Origin: Aestuariivirga sp.
Lineage (GTDB): Bacteria > Pseudomonadota > Alphaproteobacteria > Rhizobiales > Aestuariivirgaceae
Direction of reading: 5' to 3'
NCBI GenBank assembly: GCA_020252385.1
Contig: JADCDC010000124.1
Span: 1-5,934 of the forward strand
DNA length: 5,934 nucleotides
Numbering within the stretch: position 1 is the stretch's first letter; the number at the start of each line of letters is the position of its first letter. A program made the translations under genes and the position numbers. Shown in pieces: positions 1 through 5,934 of the stretch. A model generated the notes under the pieces. That model made no database searches and had not been told where the DNA came from. It was given only the letters and a program-made list of their open reading frames with translations.

Positions 1-99
1 GAAGCCACCAAATGCTGGAGAATGAAGAGTGTGAAGCATGCGAGCCAGTGCGATTCGCGTGGCGTTATTCTCGAGATCCATGAGGCCACCCGTGTCTGA
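1..99 (+). CDS. rsmG: Probable C-terminal end of RsmG (GidB), 16S rRNA m7G methyltransferase, 5'-truncated
   Basis: Frame 1 is open from the window edge through 32 codons to a TGA at 97-99. The peptide has a Trp at residue 6, the stretch KHASQ at 12-16, and GVILEIHEATR at 21-31. This resembles the last beta strands of RsmG as I recall them: a Trp, then His-x-Ser, then a Gly followed by a hydrophobic strand and a basic end. RsmG methylates G527 of 16S rRNA with SAM, but none of its SAM-binding motifs fall in this fragment. The main support is context: rsmG directly precedes parA-parB in many bacteria, and this frame ends 8 bp inside the parA GTG start, as expected for tightly packed operon genes. 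The fragment is too short for a firm assignment and could be the tail of another protein. Confidence 0.55.
   Translation, partial: EATKCWRMKSVKHASQCDSRGVILEIHEATRV
82..85 (+). promoter_or_regulatory. Ribosome binding site favouring the parA GTG start
   Basis: GAGG lies 6 bases before the GTG at 92. This is better placed than anything before the in-frame ATG at 80; the ATG at 38 has only a GAAGAG eight bases ahead of it. The GTG start also removes an 18-residue leader (MRASAIRVALFSRSMRPP) that does not look like ParA. Confidence 0.5.
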
Positions 100-928
100 T
101 CTTCCGTCTCACAGCCCAGCGGCGCCGGGCGCGCCACGCATCCTCGCGGTGGCCAATCAGAAGGGCGGCGTGGGCAAGACGACGACGGCCATCAACCTGG
201 GTACCGCACTGGCCGCCGTCGGCGAAAACGTGCTGATCGTCGATCTCGATCCGCAGGGCAATGCCAGCACCGGCCTTGGCATCCAGCGCCGGGCTCACCA
301 GGCCTCGACCTATCATGTGCTGCTGGGGGAAGCGACCCTGGCGGATGTGATTGTCGAGTCGGGAATTCCGCGGCTCCATTGCGCGCCCTCGACCATGGAC
401 CTCTTGGGCGCCGAGCTCGAACTCGCCGACATCGACCGGAAGACCTACCAGCTGGCCGATGCCATCGGCGTTCTCTGCGCCAAGGCCGATCCGAACCGCA
501 GCTACAGCTACATCCTCGTCGACTGCCCGCCCTCGCTCAATCTGCTGACCATCAATTCGCTTTCGGCCGCCGATGCGGTGCTGGTGCCGCTGCAGTGCGA
601 ATTCTTCGCGCTGGAAGGCCTGAGCCAGCTCATCAAGACGGTGGAGCGCGTGAAGACCAGCCTTAACCCGCGCCTGTCGATCCAGGGCGTGGTGCTCACC
701 ATGTTCGACCGCCGCAACAATCTCTCCGAACAGGTGGCGGATGATGTGCGGAGCGTGCTGGGCGACAAGGTCTACCAGACGGTCATACCGCGGAACGTGC
801 GCATTTCCGAAGCCCCCTCGCATGGCAAGCCCGTGCTGCTCTATGACCATGCCTGCGTCGGGTCCCAGGCCTATATCCGCCTCGCGTCCGAGATCATCCG
901 GCGCGAACGCGATCTGCGCGCCGCCTGA
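92..928 (+). CDS. parA: Chromosome partitioning ATPase ParA (Soj family)
   Basis: ParA is a cytoplasmic ATPase that dimerises on ATP, coats the nucleoid, and is driven off it by ParB-parS, so that replicated origins are pulled apart. From the GTG start it is 278 aa, close to the usual 260-280 for chromosomal ParA. The deviant Walker A motif KGGVGKTT sits at residues 24-31, with the signature lysine at 24. Next come the A' motif DLDPQGN at 51-57 and the Walker B region ILVDCPPS at 141-148. There is no N-terminal DNA-binding extension, so this is the chromosomal type rather than the plasmid P1 type. The GTG at 92 is preferred over ATGs at 38 and 80 because of its GAGG site and because the longer leader is unlike the family. 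It overlaps the probable rsmG stop and is followed 40 bp later by parB, so the pair is almost surely co-transcribed. Confidence 0.96.
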   Translation: MSDLPSHSPAAPGAPRILAVANQKGGVGKTTTAINLGTALAAVGENVLIVDLDPQGNASTGLGIQRRAHQASTYHVLLGEATLADVIVESGIPRLHCAPSTMDLLGAELELADIDRKTYQLADAIGVLCAKADPNRSYSYILVDCPPSLNLLTINSLSAADAVLVPLQCEFFALEGLSQLIKTVERVKTSLNPRLSIQGVVLTMFDRRNNLSEQVADDVRSVLGDKVYQTVIPRNVRISEAPSHGKPVLLYDHACVGSQAYIRLASEIIRRERDLRAA

Positions 929-968
929 CCCCGCCGCCGAGACGAAGCAAGAGAAAGCCTGACGAGAC

Positions 969-1832
969 ATGGACATGACATCCGCACCGAAGAAGAGACT
1001 TGGCCGGGGGCTCGCCGCACTGATCGGCGATGATGCCAGCGAAGAGGCCATGGTGCAGGATGCGCGCACGCTCCGACACATGCCGATCGAGCTCCTGAAG
1101 CCCAGCGCGACCAATCCGCGAAAGCATTTTGGCGAAGCGGATCTCGACGAACTTGCGAAGTCCATTCGTGACAAGGGCCTGCTGCAGCCGATCGTGGTGC
1201 GCCCGCTGGCCGAGGGCGAATATGAAATCGTCGCCGGCGAACGGCGCTGGCGGGCCGCCCAGCGTGCCGGCATCCACGACGTTCCTGTCCTCATTCGTGA
1301 GCTCTCGGATGGCGAGGCGCTCGAAATCGCGCTCATCGAGAACATCCAGCGCACCGACCTCAACCCGCTCGAGGAGGCGCGCGCCTATGGGCTGCTGCTG
1401 GAGCGCTTCAGCTACACCCAGCAGCAGCTTGCCGACTCGATCGGCAAGAGCCGCAGCCACATCGCCAACACCCTGCGCCTCCTCAACCTGCCGGACTCCG
1501 TGAGACGGCAGATCGAGGAGGGCAATCTCACCGCGGGCCATGCCCGGGCGCTTGTCGCAACCGATTCGCCGGCCGAGCTTGCGGACCGCATCATCAAGCT
1601 CGGTCTCTCCGTGCGCGAGGCCGAGGGCCTGGCGCGGGAAGCCTCCTCACCCCGCAAGCCCAGGACGAAGCCTGAGAAGGACGCCGATACAAGGGCGCTT
1701 GAGAAGATCGTGTCCGAGGCGATTGGCCTCAAGGTCGAGATCACCCATAAGGGCAGCGCGGGTGGCATGCTGCAGATCAGCTACAGCACCCTCGACCAGC
1801 TCGAGGACATCTGCCGCAGGCTCCAGTCCTGA
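969..1832 (+). CDS. parB: Chromosome partitioning protein ParB (Spo0J family, parS-binding CTPase)
   Basis: ParB loads at parS sites near the origin, closes into a CTP-dependent sliding clamp, and stimulates ParA ATP hydrolysis. The 287-aa length is typical. The N-terminal segment LGRGLAALIG (11-20) is the usual ParA-contacting motif. The CTP-binding part contains NPRKHF (49-54), GERRWRA (90-96) and ENIQRTDLNPLEEA (124-137). A helix-turn-helix that reads parS covers about 149-171 (from YTQQQLADSIGKSRSHIANT). A charged linker (about 225-240) leads to a C-terminal dimerisation domain that ends at 287. The start is slightly uncertain: GAG at 964-966 is only 2 bases before the ATG at 969 but 8 before the in-frame ATG at 975, while a purine run at 949-957 lies 11 before 969. 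The choice changes only two residues. It is the second gene of the parAB unit and converges with purH, 5 bp away. Confidence 0.97.
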   Translation: MDMTSAPKKRLGRGLAALIGDDASEEAMVQDARTLRHMPIELLKPSATNPRKHFGEADLDELAKSIRDKGLLQPIVVRPLAEGEYEIVAGERRWRAAQRAGIHDVPVLIRELSDGEALEIALIENIQRTDLNPLEEARAYGLLLERFSYTQQQLADSIGKSRSHIANTLRLLNLPDSVRRQIEEGNLTAGHARALVATDSPAELADRIIKLGLSVREAEGLAREASSPRKPRTKPEKDADTRALEKIVSEAIGLKVEITHKGSAGGMLQISYSTLDQLEDICRRLQS

Positions 1833-1837
1833 GCCGG

Positions 1838-3418
1838 TCAGTGCCGGAAATGCCGGATCCCGGTGAAGACCATCGCCAGTCCGGCCTCGTCAGCCGCACG
1901 GATCACATCATCGTCGCGCAGTGAGCCGCCGGGCTGGATGACCGCGGGCGCCCCGGCCTCGGCGGCCTGCAACAGCCCGTCGGCGAAGGGGAAGAAGGCA
2001 TCGGACGCCACGACCGAACCCTTCACCGAGGCTTCCGCGAGTCCGGCCTCGCGACACACATCGGCGTTTTTCCGCACGGCAATCCTCGCCGAATCGACGC
2101 GTGACATCTGGCCCGCACCGATCCCGACCGTTGCGCCGTTCCTCGCATAGACGATGGCATTCGACTTGACGTGCTTTGCCACACGGAAGGCGAAGCGCAG
2201 GTCGGAGAGTTCGGCAGGCGTGGGATGCCGCCGTGTGACCACCTTGAGATCCATGTCATCGACCGACATCACGTCGCGCGTCTGGACGAGAAGTCCTCCG
2301 CCCACGGACTTTACCGCGACCCCGCCGCCCGTCATCGGGTGGCCATCGAGCAGAAGCAGGCGCAGGTTTTTTTTCCTAGACAAGACCGCGATAGCCTCGT
2401 GACTCGCAGCAGGCGCAACGATGACTTCGGTGAAGAGGTCCGTGATGATGGTTGCCGTCTCCGCGTCGAGCGTGCGGTTCACGGCGATGATGCCGCCGAA
2501 GGCGCTGACGGGATCGCAGGCGAGTGCCTTGGCGTAGGCTTCGCGCAGGTCGCTGCCGGTCGCCACGCCGCAAGGGTTGGCATGTTTCACGATCACGCAA
2601 GCCGCCTCTCCCGATCGCTCGAACTCGGCGAGGCATTCGAGCGCCGCATCGGTGTCGTTGATGTTGTTGTAGGAGAGCTCCTTGCCCTGCAATTGGCGTG
2701 CCGCCGTCATGCCGAAGCGCTTGCCCGGCACCGCGTAGAAGGCCGCCTGCTGGTGCGGGTTCTCGCCATAGCGCAGCGCCTGGATCTTCGCCCCGCCCGT
2801 GGCGAAGAAACCTCCGAAGGTCTCTTCCGTTTGCCGCGCGAACCACTGGCTGATCGCCGCATCATAGCTTGCCGTGCGCGCGAAGGCCTTGGCCGCGAGC
2901 CTCCGCCGTGTCGCAAGCGCAGTGATTCCACCGTTCGACAGGAGTTCCGCCTCCACGGCCGCGTAATCCGCCGGATCGACGATCACCGTCACGAAGTCGT
3001 GGTTCTTGGCGGCGGCCCGGATCATGGCCGGTCCACCGACATCGATGTTCTCGACCGTCTCCGCGAAGGATGCCTCGCGCGCCACCGTCTCCTCGAAGGG
3101 ATAGAGGTTGACGACGAGAAGCCCGATCGGGGTGATGGCGTGTTCCGCCATCGCCGCCACATGCCCGCTGTCCGACCTCACGCCCAGGAGGCCACCATGG
3201 ATCAGCGGATGGAGCGTCTTGACGCGGCCATCCATGATCTCGGGAAAGCCCGTGACCGAGGAGACCTCCGTCACCGGCAGGCCAGCGGCTTCCAGCGCCT
3301 TTGCGGTGCCACCTGTCGAGATCAGCTCGATTCCGAGCGACACCAGCTGCTTTGCGAAGGGAACGAGCCCCGTCTTGTCGGAGACGGACAGCAGGGCACG
3401 GCGCACGGGTTCTTTCAT
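1838..3418 (-). CDS. purH: Bifunctional AICAR transformylase / IMP cyclohydrolase PurH
   Basis: PurH carries out the last two steps of de novo purine synthesis in the cytoplasm. AICAR is formylated with 10-formyl-THF to FAICAR, which is then closed to IMP. The protein is 526 aa, the normal size. The N-terminal MGS-like cyclohydrolase domain (about 1-150) contains STGGTAK (34-40), a phosphate-binding loop, and DVGGPAMIRAAAKNH (126-140). The transformylase domain contains LRYGENPHQ (215-223), the catalytic Lys-His in KHANPCG (278-284), DPVSAFGG (302-309), and APAVIQPGGSLRDDDVI (490-506). It ends with the family-typical RHFRH. The start at 3418 is chosen because MKEPVRRALLSVSDK matches the family, with GAGG 5 bases upstream. 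An upstream in-frame ATG at 3538 would run into rsmB and add 40 atypical residues. A run of eight A in codons 349-351 (KKN) is unusual in this GC-rich gene. It is the last gene of the leftward htpX-rsmB-purH set. Confidence 0.98.
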   Translation of the reverse strand: MKEPVRRALLSVSDKTGLVPFAKQLVSLGIELISTGGTAKALEAAGLPVTEVSSVTGFPEIMDGRVKTLHPLIHGGLLGVRSDSGHVAAMAEHAITPIGLLVVNLYPFEETVAREASFAETVENIDVGGPAMIRAAAKNHDFVTVIVDPADYAAVEAELLSNGGITALATRRRLAAKAFARTASYDAAISQWFARQTEETFGGFFATGGAKIQALRYGENPHQQAAFYAVPGKRFGMTAARQLQGKELSYNNINDTDAALECLAEFERSGEAACVIVKHANPCGVATGSDLREAYAKALACDPVSAFGGIIAVNRTLDAETATIITDLFTEVIVAPAASHEAIAVLSRKKNLRLLLLDGHPMTGGGVAVKSVGGGLLVQTRDVMSVDDMDLKVVTRRHPTPAELSDLRFAFRVAKHVKSNAIVYARNGATVGIGAGQMSRVDSARIAVRKNADVCREAGLAEASVKGSVVASDAFFPFADGLLQAAEAGAPAVIQPGGSLRDDDVIRAADEAGLAMVFTGIRHFRH

Positions 3419-3448
3419 CTTGGCCTCGGCAACGGGACGGGTGCGGTC

Positions 3449-3476
3449 CGCATAGCATGTCCCGCGGCAGGAACAA
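3449..3476 (-). promoter_or_regulatory. Possible weak purH promoter in the rsmB-purH gap
   Basis: On the minus strand, TTGTTC (3476-3471) is separated by 16 bases from TATGCG (3454-3449). With the preceding bases these read CTTG and CTAT, the best-conserved parts of the alphaproteobacterial housekeeping consensus CTTGAC/CTATAT. The expected start point would leave a short leader of about 25 bases carrying the GAGG site before purH. Both boxes match only partly, and chance occurrence is quite possible. Confidence 0.25.
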
Positions 3477-3479
3477 GTT

Positions 3480-4793
3480 TCACGCCTTGCGGCGCAGCAC
3501 CGCCGCGAAGAACCCGTCGATGCCCTGGGCCTCGCCAAGCGTCATGAAGGGCAGGGTGCGGACGGAACCTCCGGGCCCAATCGACTCTGGTGGCAGCCAG
3601 CTGAGCGAGGGGGCAAGGAGTTCGAACCGGTCGTCCCAGCCGAGGAACCATCTGAGCTGCGCCTCCCCCTCCTCGGGCTCGAGCGAACAGGTCGAATAGA
3701 CCAGCCTGCCGCCCGGTGCCACGAGCGTCGCCGCCTTCCTCCACATGGAGCGCTGGAGACCCGCCAGTTCCGCGATCAGGCTCTCTTGCCTCAGATACGG
3801 CAGCTCCGGATGGCGCCTGATGGTTCCGGTGGCAGAGCAGGGAGCGTCCAGAAGCACGGCGTCCCATTCACCGGACAGCGCATCGGAAAGCATGTCCGTG
3901 GCAACAATGTCCGCAGCAAGCCCGGTCCTCAGCAGATTGGCGCGCAGGAGGCCAAGGCGCGTGTCAGAAACGTCCACCGCCGTCACCCTCGCGCCAAGTG
4001 CTGCCATCTGCAGCGTCTTGCCGCCTGGCGCGGCGCAGAGGTCGAGGGCGCGCCTGCCGCTAAGGTCGCCGAGCAGATGAACGGGGATCGTCGCAGCCGC
4101 GTCCTGCACCCACCAGCCGCCCTCGTGAAAACCGGCAAGCTCCGGTACCGGCGGGTGGCCGGGCGGCAGCCGCAGCTGTCCGTTGGGCAGCAGCGTGCCA
4201 CCCAGCCGCTCGTGCCAATGGGCCGGATCTTCCCTGACGCTGATGTCGAGGCCCGGCCTTTCGGCGTGCGACAGGCCGATCCGCTGCGCGGCATCGGCGC
4301 CATAGGCTTTCGTCCATCTCTTCCAGAGCCAGTCGGGCGTGTTGAGCCGCGCCGCATCGAGCCCGTCGAGCAGGCTCGCTCCGAGGCCCGAGGCCTTGCG
4401 CAGGACCGCATTGACGAGGCCAGCGAAGTGCAGGGCGTTGCGGTCAGCCTTCGCGGCGCGCACCGAGAGATCGATGACCGCATGGGCCGGCATTCGGAGA
4501 AACAGAAGCTGCGCCACGCCGAGGATCAGGATGTCCTGGGCAGCACCCGATTTCCGGGGCAGGGGCTTGTCGAGCAGCAGGCGGAGAACGGCCTCGATCT
4601 CGCCCAGGTGCCGGAAGGCCGTCAGCAAGATGCTGGCCAGCAATGCCCGGTCGCGCACCGGAAGGCCTGCCGCCTGCCGGTCGCCCTCGATCGCCTCCTC
4701 AACGCTGATTCTTCGGTCGCGGCAGGCACGGAAGAGAATCACCGCAAGGGTTCGGACGTCCGGCCCTTGCGGCCGCGAGGCGTCTTCCGTCAT
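3480..4793 (-). CDS. rsmB: 16S rRNA m5C967 methyltransferase RsmB (Fmu/Sun family)
   Basis: RsmB transfers a methyl group from SAM to C5 of cytosine 967 of 16S rRNA during ribosome assembly. The protein is 437 aa, the usual size. Residues up to about 135 form the NusB-like RNA-binding domain, with VNAVLRK at 127-133. The Rossmann methyltransferase domain has the SAM loop ALDLCAAPGGKT (249-260) and DAPCSATG (316-323, Cys319). It also has YSTCSLEPEE (366-375), whose Cys369 is the expected nucleophile. Cys319 would assist product release, so both cysteines of the m5C family are present. The C-terminal motif IDGFFAAVLRR (425-435) is typical. The ATG at 4793 is chosen because it overlaps the htpX TGA as ATGA, a common coupling arrangement. 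A longer reading from 4832 would overlap htpX by 43 bases and add 13 residues. No strong SD precedes it, so re-initiation by ribosomes finishing htpX is plausible. Confidence 0.96.
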   Translation of the reverse strand: MTEDASRPQGPDVRTLAVILFRACRDRRISVEEAIEGDRQAAGLPVRDRALLASILLTAFRHLGEIEAVLRLLLDKPLPRKSGAAQDILILGVAQLLFLRMPAHAVIDLSVRAAKADRNALHFAGLVNAVLRKASGLGASLLDGLDAARLNTPDWLWKRWTKAYGADAAQRIGLSHAERPGLDISVREDPAHWHERLGGTLLPNGQLRLPPGHPPVPELAGFHEGGWWVQDAAATIPVHLLGDLSGRRALDLCAAPGGKTLQMAALGARVTAVDVSDTRLGLLRANLLRTGLAADIVATDMLSDALSGEWDAVLLDAPCSATGTIRRHPELPYLRQESLIAELAGLQRSMWRKAATLVAPGGRLVYSTCSLEPEEGEAQLRWFLGWDDRFELLAPSLSWLPPESIGPGGSVRTLPFMTLGEAQGIDGFFAAVLRRKA

Positions 4794-5698
4794 CCCCAGG
4801 GGCCTGTGCGCTCCGAGGCTGGCGCATTCCACGGGCCGGGTGCCGCCTCGACGGCCCCCATCTCCTGGGCCATCCGGCTCAGTGCCTCAATGCGGTTGCG
4901 CGGGTCCGGGTGGGTCGAGAACAGCCCGTCCATGCGCTGGCCGTTCAGCGGATTGATGATGAACATGTGCGCCGTCGCGGGGTTCGCCTCGGCCGTCCGG
5001 TTCTCGATCCGGTGCGCCGCGCCCGAGATCTTGGCCAGCGCCGACGCGAGCGCCAGCGGCTGGCCGCTGATCTCCGCACCGCCGCGATCCGCACCATATT
5101 CGCGCGTCCGGCTGATTGCCATCTGGACCAGCATCGCCGCCAGCGGGGCGAGGATGATCATCGCGATCGTCCCGATGGCGCCCAGCGGATTGTTGCGGTC
5201 CCGGCCGCCGAAGAACATGCCGAAATTGGCCAGCATGGAGATTGCGCCGGCAATCGTCGCGGTCATGGTCATCACCAGCGTATCGCGGTTCTTCACATGC
5301 GCCAGCTCATGCGCCATGACGCCCGCCACCTCGTCGCGGTCAAGAAGCTTCAGGAGACCCGTGGTGGCGGCCACCGCCGCATTCTCCGGATTGCGGCCGG
5401 TGGCGAAGGCGTTGGGCTGGGGATTGTCCATGATGTAGACCTTGGGCATCGGAAGCCCGGCGCGCTGGGACAGTTCCTCCACCATGCCGTAGAACTCCGG
5501 CGCCGACTGGCGGTCCACCTGGCGCGCGCCATGCATGCGCAGCACCATCTTGTCGGCATTCCAGTAGGCGAACAGGTTCATGCCGGCCGCCATGACGAAG
5601 GCGATCAGCATGCCCTGCTCCCGGCCGAGCAGATAACCGACGGCCAGGAACAGACCCATCAGGGCCGCCATCAGCAATCCGGTGCGCATGGTGTTCAT
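4790..5698 (-). CDS. htpX: Membrane zinc metalloprotease HtpX (M48 family)
   Basis: HtpX is an inner-membrane protease with a cytoplasmic active site that cleaves damaged or misfolded membrane proteins, working alongside FtsH. It is 302 aa. Hydrophobic segments lie at about 6-25 and 30-46, followed by the cytoplasmic part with NPQPNAFATG (92-101). The zinc motif HELAH (130-134) has His130, Glu131 and His134. Two more hydrophobic segments lie at about 141-163 and 171-195, and the third zinc ligand is expected at Glu200 within RTREYGAD. The start at 5698 (MNTMRTGLLMAAL) is set by a strong AAGGAGGAG site; an upstream ATG at 5740 lacks one and adds an atypical 14-residue leader. The tail beyond about 283 is rich in Pro, Gly and Trp and contains GPW twice. 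The gene is divergent from the DUF1674 gene and overlaps rsmB by 4 bases. Family members are often stress-induced, but I see no clear heat-shock promoter here. Confidence 0.96.
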   Translation of the reverse strand: MNTMRTGLLMAALMGLFLAVGYLLGREQGMLIAFVMAAGMNLFAYWNADKMVLRMHGARQVDRQSAPEFYGMVEELSQRAGLPMPKVYIMDNPQPNAFATGRNPENAAVAATTGLLKLLDRDEVAGVMAHELAHVKNRDTLVMTMTATIAGAISMLANFGMFFGGRDRNNPLGAIGTIAMIILAPLAAMLVQMAISRTREYGADRGGAEISGQPLALASALAKISGAAHRIENRTAEANPATAHMFIINPLNGQRMDGLFSTHPDPRNRIEALSRMAQEMGAVEAAPGPWNAPASERTGPWG

Positions 5699-5706
5699 CC
5701 GGCAAT

Positions 5707-5715
5707 CTCCTCCTT
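5707..5715 (-). promoter_or_regulatory. Strong Shine-Dalgarno site of htpX
   Basis: The minus strand reads AAGGAGGAG here, an almost full match to the anti-SD sequence, ending 8 bases before the ATG at 5698. It is the strongest ribosome binding site in the window, and it decides the htpX start against the ATG at 5740. Confidence 0.75.
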
Positions 5716-5740
5716 GCCAAGTATCTGCCAGCACCTCCAT

Positions 5741-5934
5741 ATGATGGCAATGGTACCAGTGGACAAGCAGAACGGCGAAAAGAGTCTCACGCCCGAAGCC
5801 CGGCGCGCCCTTGCGGAGGCCGCGGAGCGCCGCAGCCGGCAGGCGGAGGTGAAGCTTCCGAAGGAGGTGAACGGCCGGCAGGGGCCGGAGCCCACCCGCT
5901 TCGGGGATTGGGAGACCAAGGGCATCACCAGCGA
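5741..5934 (+). CDS. DUF1674 / succinate dehydrogenase assembly factor 4 (SDHAF4/Sdh8) family protein, 3' end cut by window
   Basis: Sixty-four complete codons are visible. The N-terminal half (about 11-40) is charged and likely helical, rich in Ala, Arg and Glu. It is followed by LPKEVNGRQGPEPTRFGDWE (39-58) and then TKGITS. The GPEPTRFGDWE core with a nearby K-G is the hallmark of DUF1674, whose mitochondrial members (SDHAF4/Sdh8) bind the flavinylated SdhA subunit and help it assemble into succinate dehydrogenase. A bacterial counterpart role is likely but inferred. Family members usually end in Asp-Phe; the window stops at GA, consistent with the Asp codon, so only a few bases should be missing. 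Candidate starts are ATGs at 5741, 5744 and 5750, and none has a good SD site, so the first is only nominal. The gene diverges from htpX across 42 bp. Confidence 0.87.
   Translation, partial: MMAMVPVDKQNGEKSLTPEARRALAEAAERRSRQAEVKLPKEVNGRQGPEPTRFGDWETKGITS

Noticed and set aside
65..1363. 432-aa open frame on the minus strand opposite parA and parB
   Set aside because: It is antisense to two genes with complete family motifs, shows no recognisable motif, and has the Arg/Ser/Ala-rich look of a GC-rich shadow frame.
1841..1856. Repeated TGCCGGA copies near the purH stop as a terminator
   Set aside because: The repeat encodes the conserved RHFRH end of PurH, and no T-run follows on either strand.
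2583..2590. TGTTTCAC, identical to one half of the parS consensus
   Set aside because: The following eight bases do not supply the inverted half GTGAAACA, and the site lies in the conserved KHANPCG region of purH. No full parS is seen in the window.
3471..3474. GAAC as part of an alphaproteobacterial LexA box
   Set aside because: The second GAAC seven bases further on is absent.
2171..3547. 458-aa open frame on the plus strand opposite purH
   Set aside because: PurH on the other strand is complete and unmistakable. The plus-strand peptide is Arg/His/Asp-rich with no domain pattern.
3786..5438. 550-aa open frame on the plus strand spanning rsmB and htpX
   Set aside because: Long, but antisense to two well-supported genes and without motifs or a good ribosome binding site. 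Such frames are expected at this GC content.
5740..5745. TATGAT on the plus strand as a -10 box for the DUF1674 gene
   Set aside because: It overlaps the first candidate ATG and has no suitably spaced -35; the nearest TTGCCA is 20 bases away.
5720..5750. TTGCCA and GATACT on the minus strand as an htpX promoter
   Set aside because: The spacing is 19 bases and transcription would start inside the Shine-Dalgarno site, which makes it unlikely to be the working promoter.

Overview
This is a high-GC, gene-dense stretch of bacterial chromosome made of housekeeping genes, with no mobile element, CRISPR array or RNA gene that I can see. The family set and gene order point to an alphaproteobacterium, most likely Hyphomicrobiales (Rhizobiales). 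The clues are a chromosomal parAB pair directly behind what looks like the end of rsmG, a DUF1674 (SDHAF4-type) gene divergent from htpX, and htpX followed by rsmB and purH. The taxon is inferred from recalled synteny and protein style, not from a marker gene.

Left part, + strand (1-1832): a probable 32-codon tail of rsmG overlaps the GTG start of parA by 8 bp. After a 40-bp gap parB follows. ParA (a deviant Walker ATPase) and ParB (a parS-binding CTPase clamp) move newly replicated origins apart. No parS site is visible in the window.

Middle and right, - strand (1838-5698): htpX, rsmB and purH are read leftwards in that order. htpX and rsmB overlap in an ATGA, and rsmB and purH are 61 bp apart, so the three probably share transcripts; a weak extra promoter may lie just before purH. 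Their products are a membrane zinc protease (HtpX), a 16S rRNA m5C methyltransferase (RsmB) and the last two steps of IMP synthesis (PurH). parB and purH converge with only 5 bp between their stop codons and no recognisable terminator.

Right edge, + strand (5741-5934): a small DUF1674/SDHAF4-type gene, divergent from htpX across 42 bp, is cut by the window end a few bases before its expected stop.

All seven proteins belong to known families with their key motifs intact. I found no evidence of a new system. The observations worth a second look are small: overlapping starts, a slippery A-run in purH, an imperfect inverted repeat before purH, the close rsmB-purH spacing and a repeated GPW motif in the HtpX tail. 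There is no gene-free stretch longer than 61 bp.
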